Source: JBKBKC01 sp046294265 | Lineage (GTDB): Bacteria > Pseudomonadota > Alphaproteobacteria > Rhodobacterales > Rhodobacteraceae | Direction of reading: 5' to 3' | DNA length: 64,000 nucleotides | Assembly (NCBI GenBank): GCA_046294265.1 | Contig: JBKBKC010000015.1 | Span: forward strand, 1 to 64,000 | Part shown: piece after piece, positions 33,386 to 41,854 of the stretch | Layout: the number at the start of each line of letters is the position of its first letter | Position numbering within the stretch: position 1 is the stretch's first letter | Notes under the pieces: model-generated | The model's database searches: none | The model's input: the letters and a program-made list of their open reading frames with translations, nothing else | Told to the model about the DNA's origin: nothing | Translations under genes and position numbers: made by a program

Positions 33386-33460
33386 CGGCACCTCCGTCGC
33401 GAAGTGTCCACAGGTAACGACGGCCCGGCCGCCAGCGCAACGCCGCAAAGGGATAGGCTG

Positions 33461-33937
33461 CTATTCCTCGTCCTCGGTCAGCAGCTTTTCCAGCCGGTCG
33501 AACCCGGCCTTGGTGCCCGGGGCCATGGTCCCCATGGCCTGGTTGCGCGCGGCGGGGCTGGAGAACTCCACGATCCGCCGCAGCCAGCCGCGGTCCTCAT
33601 GGTCCTTGACCTGGGTTGTCACGCGCATCTCGCCCCCGGTCCAGTCGGGGCGATGGATTTCGGTCGCCACGATCCGGTCGGGGCCGATGTCGATCAATCG
33701 CCCCGCCATCCAGGATTTCGCCCCGTTGGGCTGGGTCCAGGCGATGCGGTAGCGCCCGCCGGGGCGGGCATCGACCTCGCAGGTGGTGACGGGCATTTCG
33801 GGCGCGCCCATCCATTTGGGCAAAAGCTCCGGGTCGAGCATGGCCTTGATGATCTCCTCTCCCTCCGCCTCGAAACTGCGGCGGATCACCAGGGAGTGCG
33901 GCCCCTCGGCCATCAGGCGAAAATCGCTGTCGGACAT
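33461..33937 (-). CDS. SRPBCC (AHSA1-like) domain protein
   Basis: This 158-residue protein has the START/Bet v1-like pattern of the AHSA1 group: LVIRRSFEAEGEEIIKAMLDPELLPKWMG at the N-terminus (split, about 29 residues), the EVDARPGGRYRIAW strand and a C-terminal helix (GTKAGFDRLEKLL). Such proteins bind hydrophobic ligands; the ligand is unknown. A second, broken AHSA1 gene follows upstream, so the locus may have had two related copies. Confidence 0.82.
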   Translation of the reverse strand: MSDSDFRLMAEGPHSLVIRRSFEAEGEEIIKAMLDPELLPKWMGAPEMPVTTCEVDARPGGRYRIAWTQPNGAKSWMAGRLIDIGPDRIVATEIHRPDWTGGEMRVTTQVKDHEDRGWLRRIVEFSSPAARNQAMGTMAPGTKAGFDRLEKLLTEDEE

Positions 33938-34016
33938 GCGTGGCCCCTTGCGGTCGGATCAGGTCGTGGCCTGAGCATATGCCGCACGCCCGCCCTCGGC
34001 CAAGCCGGTTTCGGCG

Positions 34017-34497
34017 TCACACCGCCCCCGCCATCCCGTCCAGCCGGGCATGGCTGGCCGCCATCCCCTCCTCCATCCCGCTCGCCAGCATCGCGCCAAG
34101 CGCCTCGGCATCGGGCAGGGTCATCACCATCACCAGCCGCATACCCGTGTCATCAGGCAGGAACCGCGTTTCCGCGCGGTCGTCGGGCGTGGGGTCGGGC
34201 AGGTGCTTCCGTTCCACATGCGGGATGCGGTGGGGCGCCTCGACCTCCAGATATTCCCCGGTCAGGTGGAACCCCTCGCCGAACCCATCCGCCCATTCGC
34301 AGCGTGTCCGCCCGCCCGCCCGGCCAGGCTTCGCCGATGCAGAGGGGCATGGTCCAGCCTTCCGGCCCTGTCAGACAGTGCTGCATGATCGCGGGGTCGG
34401 TATGGGCGCGGAACACCGCCGCCGGTGCCGCGCGAAATCGGCGGGTGACGCGCACCTGCCGGTCGCCAGTCGTCGTCAGGGTCAGTCTTTTGGTCAT
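34017..34497 (-). pseudogene. AHSA1/SRPBCC gene broken by a frameshift
   Basis: The 5' half from ATG 34497 encodes RVTRRFRAAPAAVFRAHTDP and AWPGGR; the 3' half in another frame encodes RTRCEWADGFGEGFHLTGEY and VMVMTLPDAEALGAMLASGM. Together they make a complete AHSA1 protein. The break lies in a GGGC repeat (34308-34323, three copies on the minus strand); removing one 4-bp unit restores the frame. It may be slipped-strand mutation or a sequencing error. The start overlaps the regulator stop (ATGA). Confidence 0.75.
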
Positions 34498-34917
34498 GGC
34501 CCATCCTCGCGTCGCATCTTGTCCAGCACGCCATCGAGCCGGTCGTACCGCGGCTCCCATACGGCGCGGTATCGGCCCAGCCAGCCCCACAGCGCCTCCA
34601 CCCTCTCCGGATTCGCCCGCCGTGGCCGGGCGCTCCGCGCCACCCGTGTCGTGATCAGCCCCGCCGCCTCCAGCACCCGCAGATGGCGAAATGGCGGGCT
34701 GGCTGATCGTGAAGGGGGCGGCCAGCACCTGCGCCGTCGCCTCGCCCGTCGTCTCTGCCACCCAGTCATCCCGGGTCGCCGCATCGGCGGCAGGAGAGAC
34801 GTAGTCGAGAGGGGCCATCACATCGAAGATGCGGGCATCGGGCGCGTTGTCGGACAGGATTAGGCCCCGCGCACCGGTGCGGGTGCGGTCGGTCCAGCGG
34901 CGCAGGAGCGTGTCCAC
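34494..34917 (-). pseudogene. ArsR-type regulator gene broken by a frameshift
   Basis: Reading from GTG 34917 (good GGAGG site) the frame gives EATAQVLAAPFTISQPAIS and then leaves the family; another frame continues RHLRVLEAAGLITTRVARSA and WLGRYRAVWEPRYDRLD, the C-terminal part of ArsR-type repressors found with AHSA1 genes. Restoring two bases near 34689 joins SQPAIS to RHLRVLE. The N-terminal part is also less conserved than usual. A palindrome at 34940-34959 is a probable operator. Confidence 0.7.
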
Positions 34918-34939
34918 ACTGTCCCTCCGGCGCTCCTGA

Positions 34940-34959
34940 ATATAACTTTAAAATTATAT
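34940..34959. promoter_or_regulatory. Palindromic operator before the ArsR-type pseudogene
   Basis: ATATAACTTTAAAATTATAT is an A/T-rich palindrome with arms ATATAA/TTATAT in otherwise GC-rich DNA. It lies 22 bp before the regulator start, where ArsR-family autoregulators bind. It also overlaps the region that should drive ftsW. Confidence 0.5.
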
Positions 34960-35101
34960 GACAGACGCCCGCGGAACGCCTTGCCCAAACCCCCCGCATT
35001 TTTGCTGGCCTGACCGCCGGAAACTCGCTAGTCTTACCCACAGACCCGGGGAAAACCGGGCGACCGAGGCAGGCAGTTTACAGGCAGATCAGGCGGCCCC
35101 C

Positions 35102-36268
35102 ATGACCGAGATGGTTTATGGCTCCATGCCCTCGCGGGTGTCGGAGCCGGTTCTTCCCCGTTGGTGGCGCTCCATCGACCGCTGGTCGCTGATGGCGGTG
35201 CTGGCACTTTTCGCCATCGGCATCCTGCTGGGGCTGGCAGCATCGGTGCCGCTCGCGCAGCGCAACGGGCTCAACCCCTTCCACTATGTCCAGCGGCAGG
35301 TGTTCTTTGGCGCCGTTGCGCTGGGGGTCATGGTGATCGTGTCGATGGCCCCGCCTGCACTGGTGCGCCGCATGGGGGTGCTGCTGTTCGTGGGGGCATT
35401 CCTTGCGCTTGCGGCGTTGCCCTTCCTCGGCACCGATTTCGGCAAGGGGGCGGTGCGCTGGTTCAGCCTGGGCTTTGCCTCGGTCCAGCCCTCGGAGTTC
35501 CTGAAACCCGGTTTCGTCGTGCTGGCCGCCTGGCTGATCGCGGCCAGCAACGAACCGATGGGGCCGTCGGGCAAGATCTGGTCCTTCACCCTCACCCTGA
35601 TGATCGTGGGCCTTCTGGCCATCCAGCCCGATTTCGGGCAGGCGGCGCTGGTGCTCTTTGGTTGGGGGGTGGTCTATTTCGTGGGCGGGGCCTCGATGAT
35701 CCTGATCCTGGTCGTGGCGGGGCTGGTCGCGGCGGGGGGCTTTGCCGCCTACACCATGTCCGAACATTTCGCACGCCGCATCAACGGCTTCCTGGCCCCC
35801 GACGTGGACCCCCGCACCCAGCTTGGCTATGCCACCAACGCCATACAAGAGGGCGGGTTCTTCGGCGTGGGCGTGGGCGAGGGGCAGGTGAAATGGTCGC
35901 TGCCTGATGCCCATACCGATTTCATCATCGCCGTGGCGGCCGAGGAATACGGGCTGGTCCTCGTGATCCTCATCATCGCGCTTTACGCCACCATCGTCGC
36001 CCGCGCCCTGATGCGCCTGGTGCACGAGCGTGACCCCTTCACGCGCCTCGCAGGCGCGGGGCTGGCCTGCATCTTCGGCGTGCAGGCCATGATCAACATG
36101 GGCGTGGCCGTGCGCCTGCTTCCTGCCAAGGGCATGACACTGCCTTTCGTCAGCTATGGCGGATCCTCGGTCATTGCCGCAGGCATCACGCTGGGGTTCC
36201 TTCTGGCCCTCACCCGGTCGCGCCCGCAGGGCCGGATGGGCGAGATCTTCACGCGGAGGGGGGCGTGA
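35102..36268 (+). CDS. ftsW: Septal peptidoglycan glycosyltransferase FtsW
   Basis: This 388-residue SEDS-family membrane protein polymerises septal glycan strands with FtsI. It has about ten membrane segments, the GAVRWFSLGF and QPSEFLKPGFV blocks, and the family tail LPFVSYGGSS. ATG 35102 is the first start before MTEMVYGSMPSR; the longer frame lacks support. It overlaps murG by GTGA. Downstream genes are tightly packed. Confidence 0.96.
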   Translation: MTEMVYGSMPSRVSEPVLPRWWRSIDRWSLMAVLALFAIGILLGLAASVPLAQRNGLNPFHYVQRQVFFGAVALGVMVIVSMAPPALVRRMGVLLFVGAFLALAALPFLGTDFGKGAVRWFSLGFASVQPSEFLKPGFVVLAAWLIAASNEPMGPSGKIWSFTLTLMIVGLLAIQPDFGQAALVLFGWGVVYFVGGASMILILVVAGLVAAGGFAAYTMSEHFARRINGFLAPDVDPRTQLGYATNAIQEGGFFGVGVGEGQVKWSLPDAHTDFIIAVAAEEYGLVLVILIIALYATIVARALMRLVHERDPFTRLAGAGLACIFGVQAMINMGVAVRLLPAKGMTLPFVSYGGSSVIAAGITLGFLLALTRSRPQGRMGEIFTRRGA

Positions 36269-37362
36269 CCCAACCCCTCCTCCTCATCGCGGCGGGCGGC
36301 ACGGGGGGGCATATGTTCCCCGCCCAGGCCCTGGCCGAGGCGATGGTGCGGCGCGGCTGGCGGGTGAAACTGTCCACCGATGACCGGGGCGCGCGCTACG
36401 CGGGCGGATTTCCGCATGTGGTGGCGGTAGAGCGCGTGGCCTCCGCCACCTTCGCGCGGGGGGGAGCCCTGCAAAAGGCGCTGGTGCCCCTGCGCATCGC
36501 GGGCGGTGTCACGGCCATGGTCGCGCGGATGCTGCGCGACCGGCCCGCGCTGGTGGTGGGGTTCGGCGGCTACCCCTCGATCCCCGCACTGGCGGCGGCC
36601 ACGATCCTGCGCCTGCCGCGCATGATCCACGAACAGAACGGGGTGCTGGGCCGCGTCAACCAGACCTTCGCCCGCCGCGTGATGGCCGTGGCCTGCGGCA
36701 CCTGGCCCACCACCCTGCCGGACGGCGTCACCGGCACCCACACCGGCAACCCCGTCCGCCAGGCCGTGCGCGACCGCGCCGGGGCCGCCTATATCCCGCC
36801 GGGCGATTACCCCATGTCCCTCGTGGTCATGGGCGGCAGCCAGGGCGCGCGGATCCTCTCCGATGTGGTCCCCGACGCCGTCGCCCGCCTGCCCGACCCC
36901 TTGCGCGACCGCCTGCGCATCGCCCACCAGGCCCGCCCCGAGGATGCCGCCCGCGTGACCAGTACCTACGCCGCCGCAGGCATCCGCGCAGAGGTCGAAC
37001 CCTTCTTCCCCGACATCCCCCGCCGCCTGTCCGAGGCGCAACTGGTGATCTCCCGCGCCGGCGCCTCCTCCATCGCCGACATCACCGCGATCGGCCGCCC
37101 CGCCATCCTGATCCCCTTCGCCGCCGCCGCCGCCGACCACCAGACCGCCAACGCGCGGGCAATGGTCGAGGGCGAGGCCGCCATCCTGATCCCCGAAGCG
37201 GCCCTTGACGCAGGCACGCTCGCGTCGCACATGGCGGCGGTCCTTGAAAACCCCGCCGCCGCCGCCCGCATGGCCGCCAACGCCACCGCGCTGGGCCGCC
37301 CCGCCGCCACCGACGCGCTTGTCGATCTTGTCCTCACCCTGTCCGGAACGTCCGCCCCATGA
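36265..37362 (+). CDS. murG: Lipid II synthase MurG
   Basis: This 365-residue GT-B glycosyltransferase adds GlcNAc to lipid I at the inner face of the membrane. It begins with the GGTGGHMFPA glycine-rich loop (11-20), has GFGGYPSIPA, HEQNGVLGRVN and the C-terminal SRAGASSIADI signature. GTG 36265 overlaps ftsW; murC starts 4 nt inside its end. Confidence 0.96.
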   Translation: MTQPLLLIAAGGTGGHMFPAQALAEAMVRRGWRVKLSTDDRGARYAGGFPHVVAVERVASATFARGGALQKALVPLRIAGGVTAMVARMLRDRPALVVGFGGYPSIPALAAATILRLPRMIHEQNGVLGRVNQTFARRVMAVACGTWPTTLPDGVTGTHTGNPVRQAVRDRAGAAYIPPGDYPMSLVVMGGSQGARILSDVVPDAVARLPDPLRDRLRIAHQARPEDAARVTSTYAAAGIRAEVEPFFPDIPRRLSEAQLVISRAGASSIADITAIGRPAILIPFAAAAADHQTANARAMVEGEAAILIPEAALDAGTLASHMAAVLENPAAAARMAANATALGRPAATDALVDLVLTLSGTSAP

Positions 37363-38780
37363 ACGCCACCAAACTGCCCCTCGAACTCGGCCCCATCCAC
37401 TTCGTCGGCATCGGCGGCATCGGCATGTCCGGCATCGCCGAGGTGCTGATGACCATCGGCTACCGCGTCCAGGGGTCGGATTCCAAGGCGTCAAAGATCA
37501 CCGACCGGCTGGTGAAACTCGGCGCCACGGTCTTTGAGGGGCAAAAAGCGGATAACCTGGGCGAGGCGGCGGTGGTCGTGATCTCCTCCGCCATCAAGCG
37601 CGGCAACCCCGAACTGGAAGAGGCGCGCCGCCGCAAGCTGCCCGTGGTGCGCCGGGCCGAGATGCTGGCCGAACTGATGCGCCTGCGCTCCAACATCGCC
37701 ATCGCGGGCACCCACGGCAAGACCACCACCACCACGATGGTCGCCACCCTGCTGGACAAGGGCGGCTTCGATCCCACCGTCATCAACGGCGGGGTGATCC
37801 ACGCCTATGGCTCCAACGCCCGCGCCGGCGAAGGCGAATGGATGGTGGTCGAGGCGGATGAATCCGACGGCTCCTTCAACCGCCTGCCCGCGACCATCGC
37901 CATCGTCACCAACATCGACCCCGAACATATGGAGCATTGGGGCAGCTTCGACGCCCTGCGGAAAGGCTTCGACGATTTCGTATCCAACATTCCCTTCTAC
38001 GGCCTCGCCGTCTGCTGCACCGACCACGCGGAGGTGCAGGCGCTGGTCGGCCGCCTCACCGACCGCCGCGTGGTCACCTTCGGCTTCAACGCCCAGGCCG
38101 ACGTGCGCGCCGTCAACCTGCGCTACGAGAACGGCACCCCCGCCTTCGACATCCTCCTCCAGAACGAGGGCGAAGGCGCGGCCATCGAGGGCTGCACCCT
38201 GCCCATGCCCGGCGATCACAACGTGTCGAACGCGCTTGCCGCCGTCGCCGTCGCCCGCCACCTCGGCATGAAGAAATCCGAGATCCGCGCGGCGCTGGCC
38301 GCCTTCGCCGGCGTCAACCGCCGCTTCACCCGCGTGGGCGAGTGGCGCGGCATCCCCATCATCGACGACTACGGCCACCATCCGGTGGAAATCGCCGCCG
38401 TCCTCAAGGCCGCCCGTAAATCCATCGAGGCCAACCCCCAGGGCCGCATCATCGCCGTCCACCAGCCGCACCGCTACACGCGCCTCTCGAACCTCTTCGA
38501 CGACTTCTGCACCTGCTTCAACGAGGCTGATGTCGTGGCCATCGCCGATGTCTATGCCGCGGGCGAGGAGCCCATCCCCGGCGCCAGCCGCGATGATCTG
38601 GTGGCGGGCCTCATCGCCCACGGCCACCGCCACGCCCGCGCCCTGCTGGACGAGGCCGACCTCGAACGCCTGGTGCGCGAACAGGCCCGCCCCGGCGACA
38701 TCGTGGTCTGCCTCGGCGCCGGCACCATCAGCGCCTGGGCCAACGCCCTGCCGGGCCGCCTCATCGGCCAGGCCGCCTGA
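37359..38780 (+). CDS. murC: UDP-MurNAc–L-alanine ligase MurC
   Basis: This 473-residue cytosolic ligase adds the first L-alanine. Features are GIGGIGMSGIAEVL near the start, ATP loop GTHGKTTT (117-124), EADESDGSF and DDYGHHPVEI. ATG 37359 overlaps murG. The length is usual. Confidence 0.97.
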   Translation: MNATKLPLELGPIHFVGIGGIGMSGIAEVLMTIGYRVQGSDSKASKITDRLVKLGATVFEGQKADNLGEAAVVVISSAIKRGNPELEEARRRKLPVVRRAEMLAELMRLRSNIAIAGTHGKTTTTTMVATLLDKGGFDPTVINGGVIHAYGSNARAGEGEWMVVEADESDGSFNRLPATIAIVTNIDPEHMEHWGSFDALRKGFDDFVSNIPFYGLAVCCTDHAEVQALVGRLTDRRVVTFGFNAQADVRAVNLRYENGTPAFDILLQNEGEGAAIEGCTLPMPGDHNVSNALAAVAVARHLGMKKSEIRAALAAFAGVNRRFTRVGEWRGIPIIDDYGHHPVEIAAVLKAARKSIEANPQGRIIAVHQPHRYTRLSNLFDDFCTCFNEADVVAIADVYAAGEEPIPGASRDDLVAGLIAHGHRHARALLDEADLERLVREQARPGDIVVCLGAGTISAWANALPGRLIGQAA

Positions 38781-38809
38781 TGCGCCGCGCCCATCCTGAA
38801 ACCACTTCC

Positions 38810-38842
38810 CGTTTTCATCTTGGCGCAAGTATCCTCGGGGGG
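38810..38842. repeat. Dispersed ATATTT element behind murC
   Basis: GTTTTCATCTTGGCGCAAGT followed by ATCCTCGGGGGGC is a diverged inverted copy, ending before the first DUF2484 gene. Confidence 0.5.
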
Positions 38843-38895
38843 CGGGCCGCAGGCCCGGGGGGCAGACAGCCCCCCTCTTGCGACGGGTGCCGCAC

Positions 38896-39171
38896 ATGAC
38901 CACTCCCCTGATCGCCGCTGTCGCCTGGGCGCTTGCCGCCACCGCCACTGCCTTCCTTCCGATGCGCGCCCAGATGATCCCCGGGATTGCCCTTCTCATT
39001 GCCGCGCCGCTCATCCTCATTTGGATCGGCATGGTGCACGGCCCCTGGATCGCCCTCGCAGGTCTCGCGGGCTTTCTCAGCATGTTCCGCAACCCGCTGA
39101 TCTACTTCGCCCGCCGCGTCACGGGCCGCCCCGCCGCCCTGCCACCCGAACTTGAGGAGCCTCGCAAATGA
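38896..39171 (+). CDS. DUF2484 membrane protein (first copy)
   Basis: This 91-residue protein has two to three membrane segments and the DUF2484 pattern LPMRAQMIPGIALLIAAP and GLAGFLSMFRNPLIYFARR. DUF2484 is known from Rhodobacteraceae, usually between murC and murB, and has no known function. ATG 38896 is chosen; a start six codons earlier is possible. It overlaps the next DUF2484 gene by 4 nt. Confidence 0.82.
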   Translation: MTTPLIAAVAWALAATATAFLPMRAQMIPGIALLIAAPLILIWIGMVHGPWIALAGLAGFLSMFRNPLIYFARRVTGRPAALPPELEEPRK

Positions 39172-39413
39172 CCGCCTCGCTCGTCGCTGCCTGCCTCTGG
39201 GCCATCGCCGCCAACATCGCCGCGCTGATCCCCTCGCGCCGCAATCACTGGCCGCAGGCCATGGCACTGATCGCGACCGGCATCCCGATCCTGGGCTGGG
39301 TCACCTGGACGAACGGCCCGTTCTGGGGCCTTGCGGTCCTGGCCGCCGGGGTGTCGGTCCTGCGCTGGCCGGTGTTCCACCTCTGGCGCTGGATGCGCCG
39401 CCGCGCAGGGTAA
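39168..39413 (+). CDS. DUF2484 membrane protein (second copy)
   Basis: This 81-residue paralogue of the preceding gene keeps the layout (LIATGIPILGWVTWTNGPFW and VLRWPVFHLWRW) but lacks the polar tail. The tandem pair overlaps by ATGA and is likely translated together. Position inside the wall cluster suggests a role in envelope growth, which is inference only. Confidence 0.82.
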   Translation: MTASLVAACLWAIAANIAALIPSRRNHWPQAMALIATGIPILGWVTWTNGPFWGLAVLAAGVSVLRWPVFHLWRWMRRRAG

Positions 39414-39421
39414 GCGCGCCG

Positions 39422-39685
39422 ATGCAGGCCATCGCCGCCCTCGCCCTCGGCTGCGTCGCCGCAGGTGCGGCCCTTGGCTACCTCCTCGCCCGCATGGGCC
39501 GCCAGTCCATCGCCATCGGCCTTCTTTCCGCGGTCCTCCTCGGCGGCCTCCTCCTCCTCGCAACCGCCCACATGCGCGACGGGATGGATGCCATGGGCCA
39601 TGTCGTCATCGCCTTCATCTTCTTCATTCCAGCCGGCATCGGCATTGCCATCGGCCTCTGGATCGGCAGCCGCCGCCGCGGCTGA
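39422..39685 (+). CDS. Small membrane protein
   Basis: This 87-residue protein has three hydrophobic segments separated by short polar turns (AHMRDGMDAMGH) and ends IGSRRRG. I do not recognise the family. ATG 39422 lies 8 bp after the second DUF2484 stop, so it belongs to the same unit. Confidence 0.65.
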   Translation: MQAIAALALGCVAAGAALGYLLARMGRQSIAIGLLSAVLLGGLLLLATAHMRDGMDAMGHVVIAFIFFIPAGIGIAIGLWIGSRRRG

Positions 39686-39974
39686 GGCATTGCGCCGGGC
39701 GGCAAGGCAGCGCGGCACAACCGGCCATCGCCCTCTCACCCGCGGATCAACCATTTAAACAGGGTTGGTCCGACCGGTCATTCGCATCTGGCTCCCCCCG
39801 AATCCCCCCATCCGTTAACGCCCCGCCCGCCCGTCCGTGTCGGGACGGATGCCAGACGCAAACCCGACGCGAACCCGACGCAGGCCAGCCCCCGATTTCC
39901 CCGCCATTCCCGCAGGTTACCCTACCGCGCGCCCGATATTGCGGAAATCCGCCCGCCGCGCTATCCCGCGCCCC
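39686..39974. other. Gap before murB
   Basis: These 289 bp hold the 11-bp repeat array copy B (39835-39883) and a short CAACC-N10-GGTTG inverted repeat near 39749. I see no clear promoter, though a murB promoter is expected here because the gap breaks the tight gene packing. Confidence 0.4.
39835..39883 (-). repeat. 11-bp phased repeat array, copy B (four units)
   Basis: On the minus strand four units (CTGCGTCGGGT, TCGCGTCGGGT, TTGCGTCTGGC, ATCCGTCCCGA) are followed by CACGG. The first unit faces murB, 92 bp upstream of its start. Confidence 0.8.
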
Positions 39975-40907
39975 ATGAACATGCCCCGGCCCCGCGGCCC
40001 GTTAACCCCCAACCGCCCCCTCGCCGACCTCACCTGGCTGCGCGTGGGCGGCCCCGCCGACTGGCTGTTCCAGCCACAGGATGAGGGTGACCTGGCCGGT
40101 TTCCTGGCAGCCCTCGACCCCGCCATCCCGGTCTTTCCGATGGGCGTCGGCTCCAACCTCATCGTGCGCGACGGCGGCATCCGGGGGGTGGTGATCCGGC
40201 TGGGGCGGGGGTTCAATGGCCTCGAGATCACGGGCGATACCGTCACCGCAGGGGCCGCTGCCCTCGATGCCCATGTCGCGCGCCGGGCGGCCGAGGCGGG
40301 GCGCGACCTCACCTTCCTGCGCACGATCCCTGGCAGCATCGGCGGTGCGGTGCGGATGAATGCGGGCTGCTACGGCAGCTATGTCGCCGAAGTATTGGCG
40401 GAAATCCGCGTGGTCACCCGTCAGGGCACCGTCGAAACCCTCCCCGCCAGTGCCCTCAACCTGCGCTACCGCCAGTCCGACCTGCCCACCGATGCCGTCA
40501 TCATCGCCGCCACCTTCCGCGCCCCGCCCGGCGATCCGGCGGAACTTGAGGCCCGCATGGCCCAACAGATCGCCACCCGCGACGCCAGCCAGCCCACAAG
40601 GGATAGATCCGCAGGCAGCACCTTCCGCAACCCCTTGGGCCGATCCTCCACCGGACAGGCCGATGACACGCATGAGCTGAAGGCCTGGAAGGTGATCGAC
40701 GAGGCTGGCCTGCGCGGCGCCACGCGGGGCGGCGCGCAGATGAGCCTCAAACATTCCAACTTCCTCATCAACACCGGCACCGCCACCGCCGCCGATCTGG
40801 AGGGTTTGGGCGAAGAGGTGCGAAAAAGGGTTTTCCAACACAGCGGTATCGCGTTAGAATGGGAAATCATGCGGGTGGGTGAACCGGCCGCTGACAACCA
40901 AGAATAA
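39975..40907 (+). CDS. murB: UDP-N-acetylenolpyruvoylglucosamine reductase MurB
   Basis: This 310-residue flavoenzyme reduces UDP-GlcNAc-enolpyruvate to UDP-MurNAc with NADPH. FAD-binding GVGSNLIVRDGGI and TIPGSIGGAVRMNAG are visible, as is the catalytic serine block GSTFRNP. ATG 39975 gives the standard length; a second ATG follows two codons on. Confidence 0.96.
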   Translation: MNMPRPRGPLTPNRPLADLTWLRVGGPADWLFQPQDEGDLAGFLAALDPAIPVFPMGVGSNLIVRDGGIRGVVIRLGRGFNGLEITGDTVTAGAAALDAHVARRAAEAGRDLTFLRTIPGSIGGAVRMNAGCYGSYVAEVLAEIRVVTRQGTVETLPASALNLRYRQSDLPTDAVIIAATFRAPPGDPAELEARMAQQIATRDASQPTRDRSAGSTFRNPLGRSSTGQADDTHELKAWKVIDEAGLRGATRGGAQMSLKHSNFLINTGTATAADLEGLGEEVRKRVFQHSGIALEWEIMRVGEPAADNQE

Positions 40908-40933
40908 GGGCCGGAACCGGCCCAGAGGCAGTG

Positions 40934-41854
40934 ATGGCGGGCATGTCGAGCAGGGCAGCCCCCGAAGTGGCGGTTCTGATGGGTGGCCCTTCCGCCGAGC
41001 GGGAGGTCAGCCTGTCGTCCGGGCGCGCCTGCGCCCAGGCCCTGAGGGAGGCGGGATACCGGGTGACCGAGGTCGATTGCGACCGGTCCTTGCCCGCACA
41101 ACTTATTGATCTGAAACCCGATGTCGCCTTCAACGCGCTGCACGGCCCTTACGGTGAGGATGGCTGCGTGCAGGGCATCCTGGAATGGTTGCGCATCCCC
41201 TACACGCATTCGGGCGTGCTGGCCTCGGCCCTCGCCATGGACAAGCAGCGCACCAAGGAGACGTTCCGCGCCGCGGGCCTGCCGGTGGTGCAATCCGTGC
41301 TGGCCGCGCGTGACGACGTGCAGGCGGGCCATGTCATGCCCCCGCCTTATGTGGTGAAACCCAATAACGAAGGCTCCTCGGTCGGCGTCCATATCGTGCG
41401 CGAGGGGGCGAACGCCCCGTGTCTGGCCGACACGATGCCCGCGACCGTGATGGTCGAGGCTTTTGCCCCGGGGCGCGAGCTGACCACAACCGTCATGGGC
41501 GACCGTGCGCTGTGCGTGACCGATATCCTGACCGACGGCTGGTATGATTACGCCGCGAAATACAGCGTCGGCGGGTCGCGCCATGTCTGCCCGGCCGAGA
41601 TTCCGCCAGAGATTGCAGAGGCTTGCCTTGACTACGCCCTGCGCGCGCACCGTGCCCTTGGCTGCCGGGGCGTCAGCCGCACCGATTTCCGCTGGGACGA
41701 GGCGCGCGGTCTGGCGGGCCTGATCCTTCTGGAAACCAACACCCAGCCCGGCATGACGCCCACCTCGCTCGCCCCCGAGCAGGCGGCGGTGATGGGCATT
41801 TCCTTTCCGGCCTTCTGCGCCTGGATGGTGAAGGACGCCTCATGCGATCGCTGA
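40934..41854 (+). CDS. ddl: D-alanine–D-alanine ligase
   Basis: This 306-residue ATP-grasp ligase makes the D-Ala-D-Ala used by MurF. It shows MGGPSAEREVSLSSG, LHGPYGEDG, KPNNEGSSVGV and LLETNTQPGMT. ATG 40934 follows GAGGCAGTG; a GTG directly before it is possible. Its end overlaps ftsQ by 13 nt. Confidence 0.96.
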   Translation: MAGMSSRAAPEVAVLMGGPSAEREVSLSSGRACAQALREAGYRVTEVDCDRSLPAQLIDLKPDVAFNALHGPYGEDGCVQGILEWLRIPYTHSGVLASALAMDKQRTKETFRAAGLPVVQSVLAARDDVQAGHVMPPPYVVKPNNEGSSVGVHIVREGANAPCLADTMPATVMVEAFAPGRELTTTVMGDRALCVTDILTDGWYDYAAKYSVGGSRHVCPAEIPPEIAEACLDYALRAHRALGCRGVSRTDFRWDEARGLAGLILLETNTQPGMTPTSLAPEQAAVMGISFPAFCAWMVKDASCDR

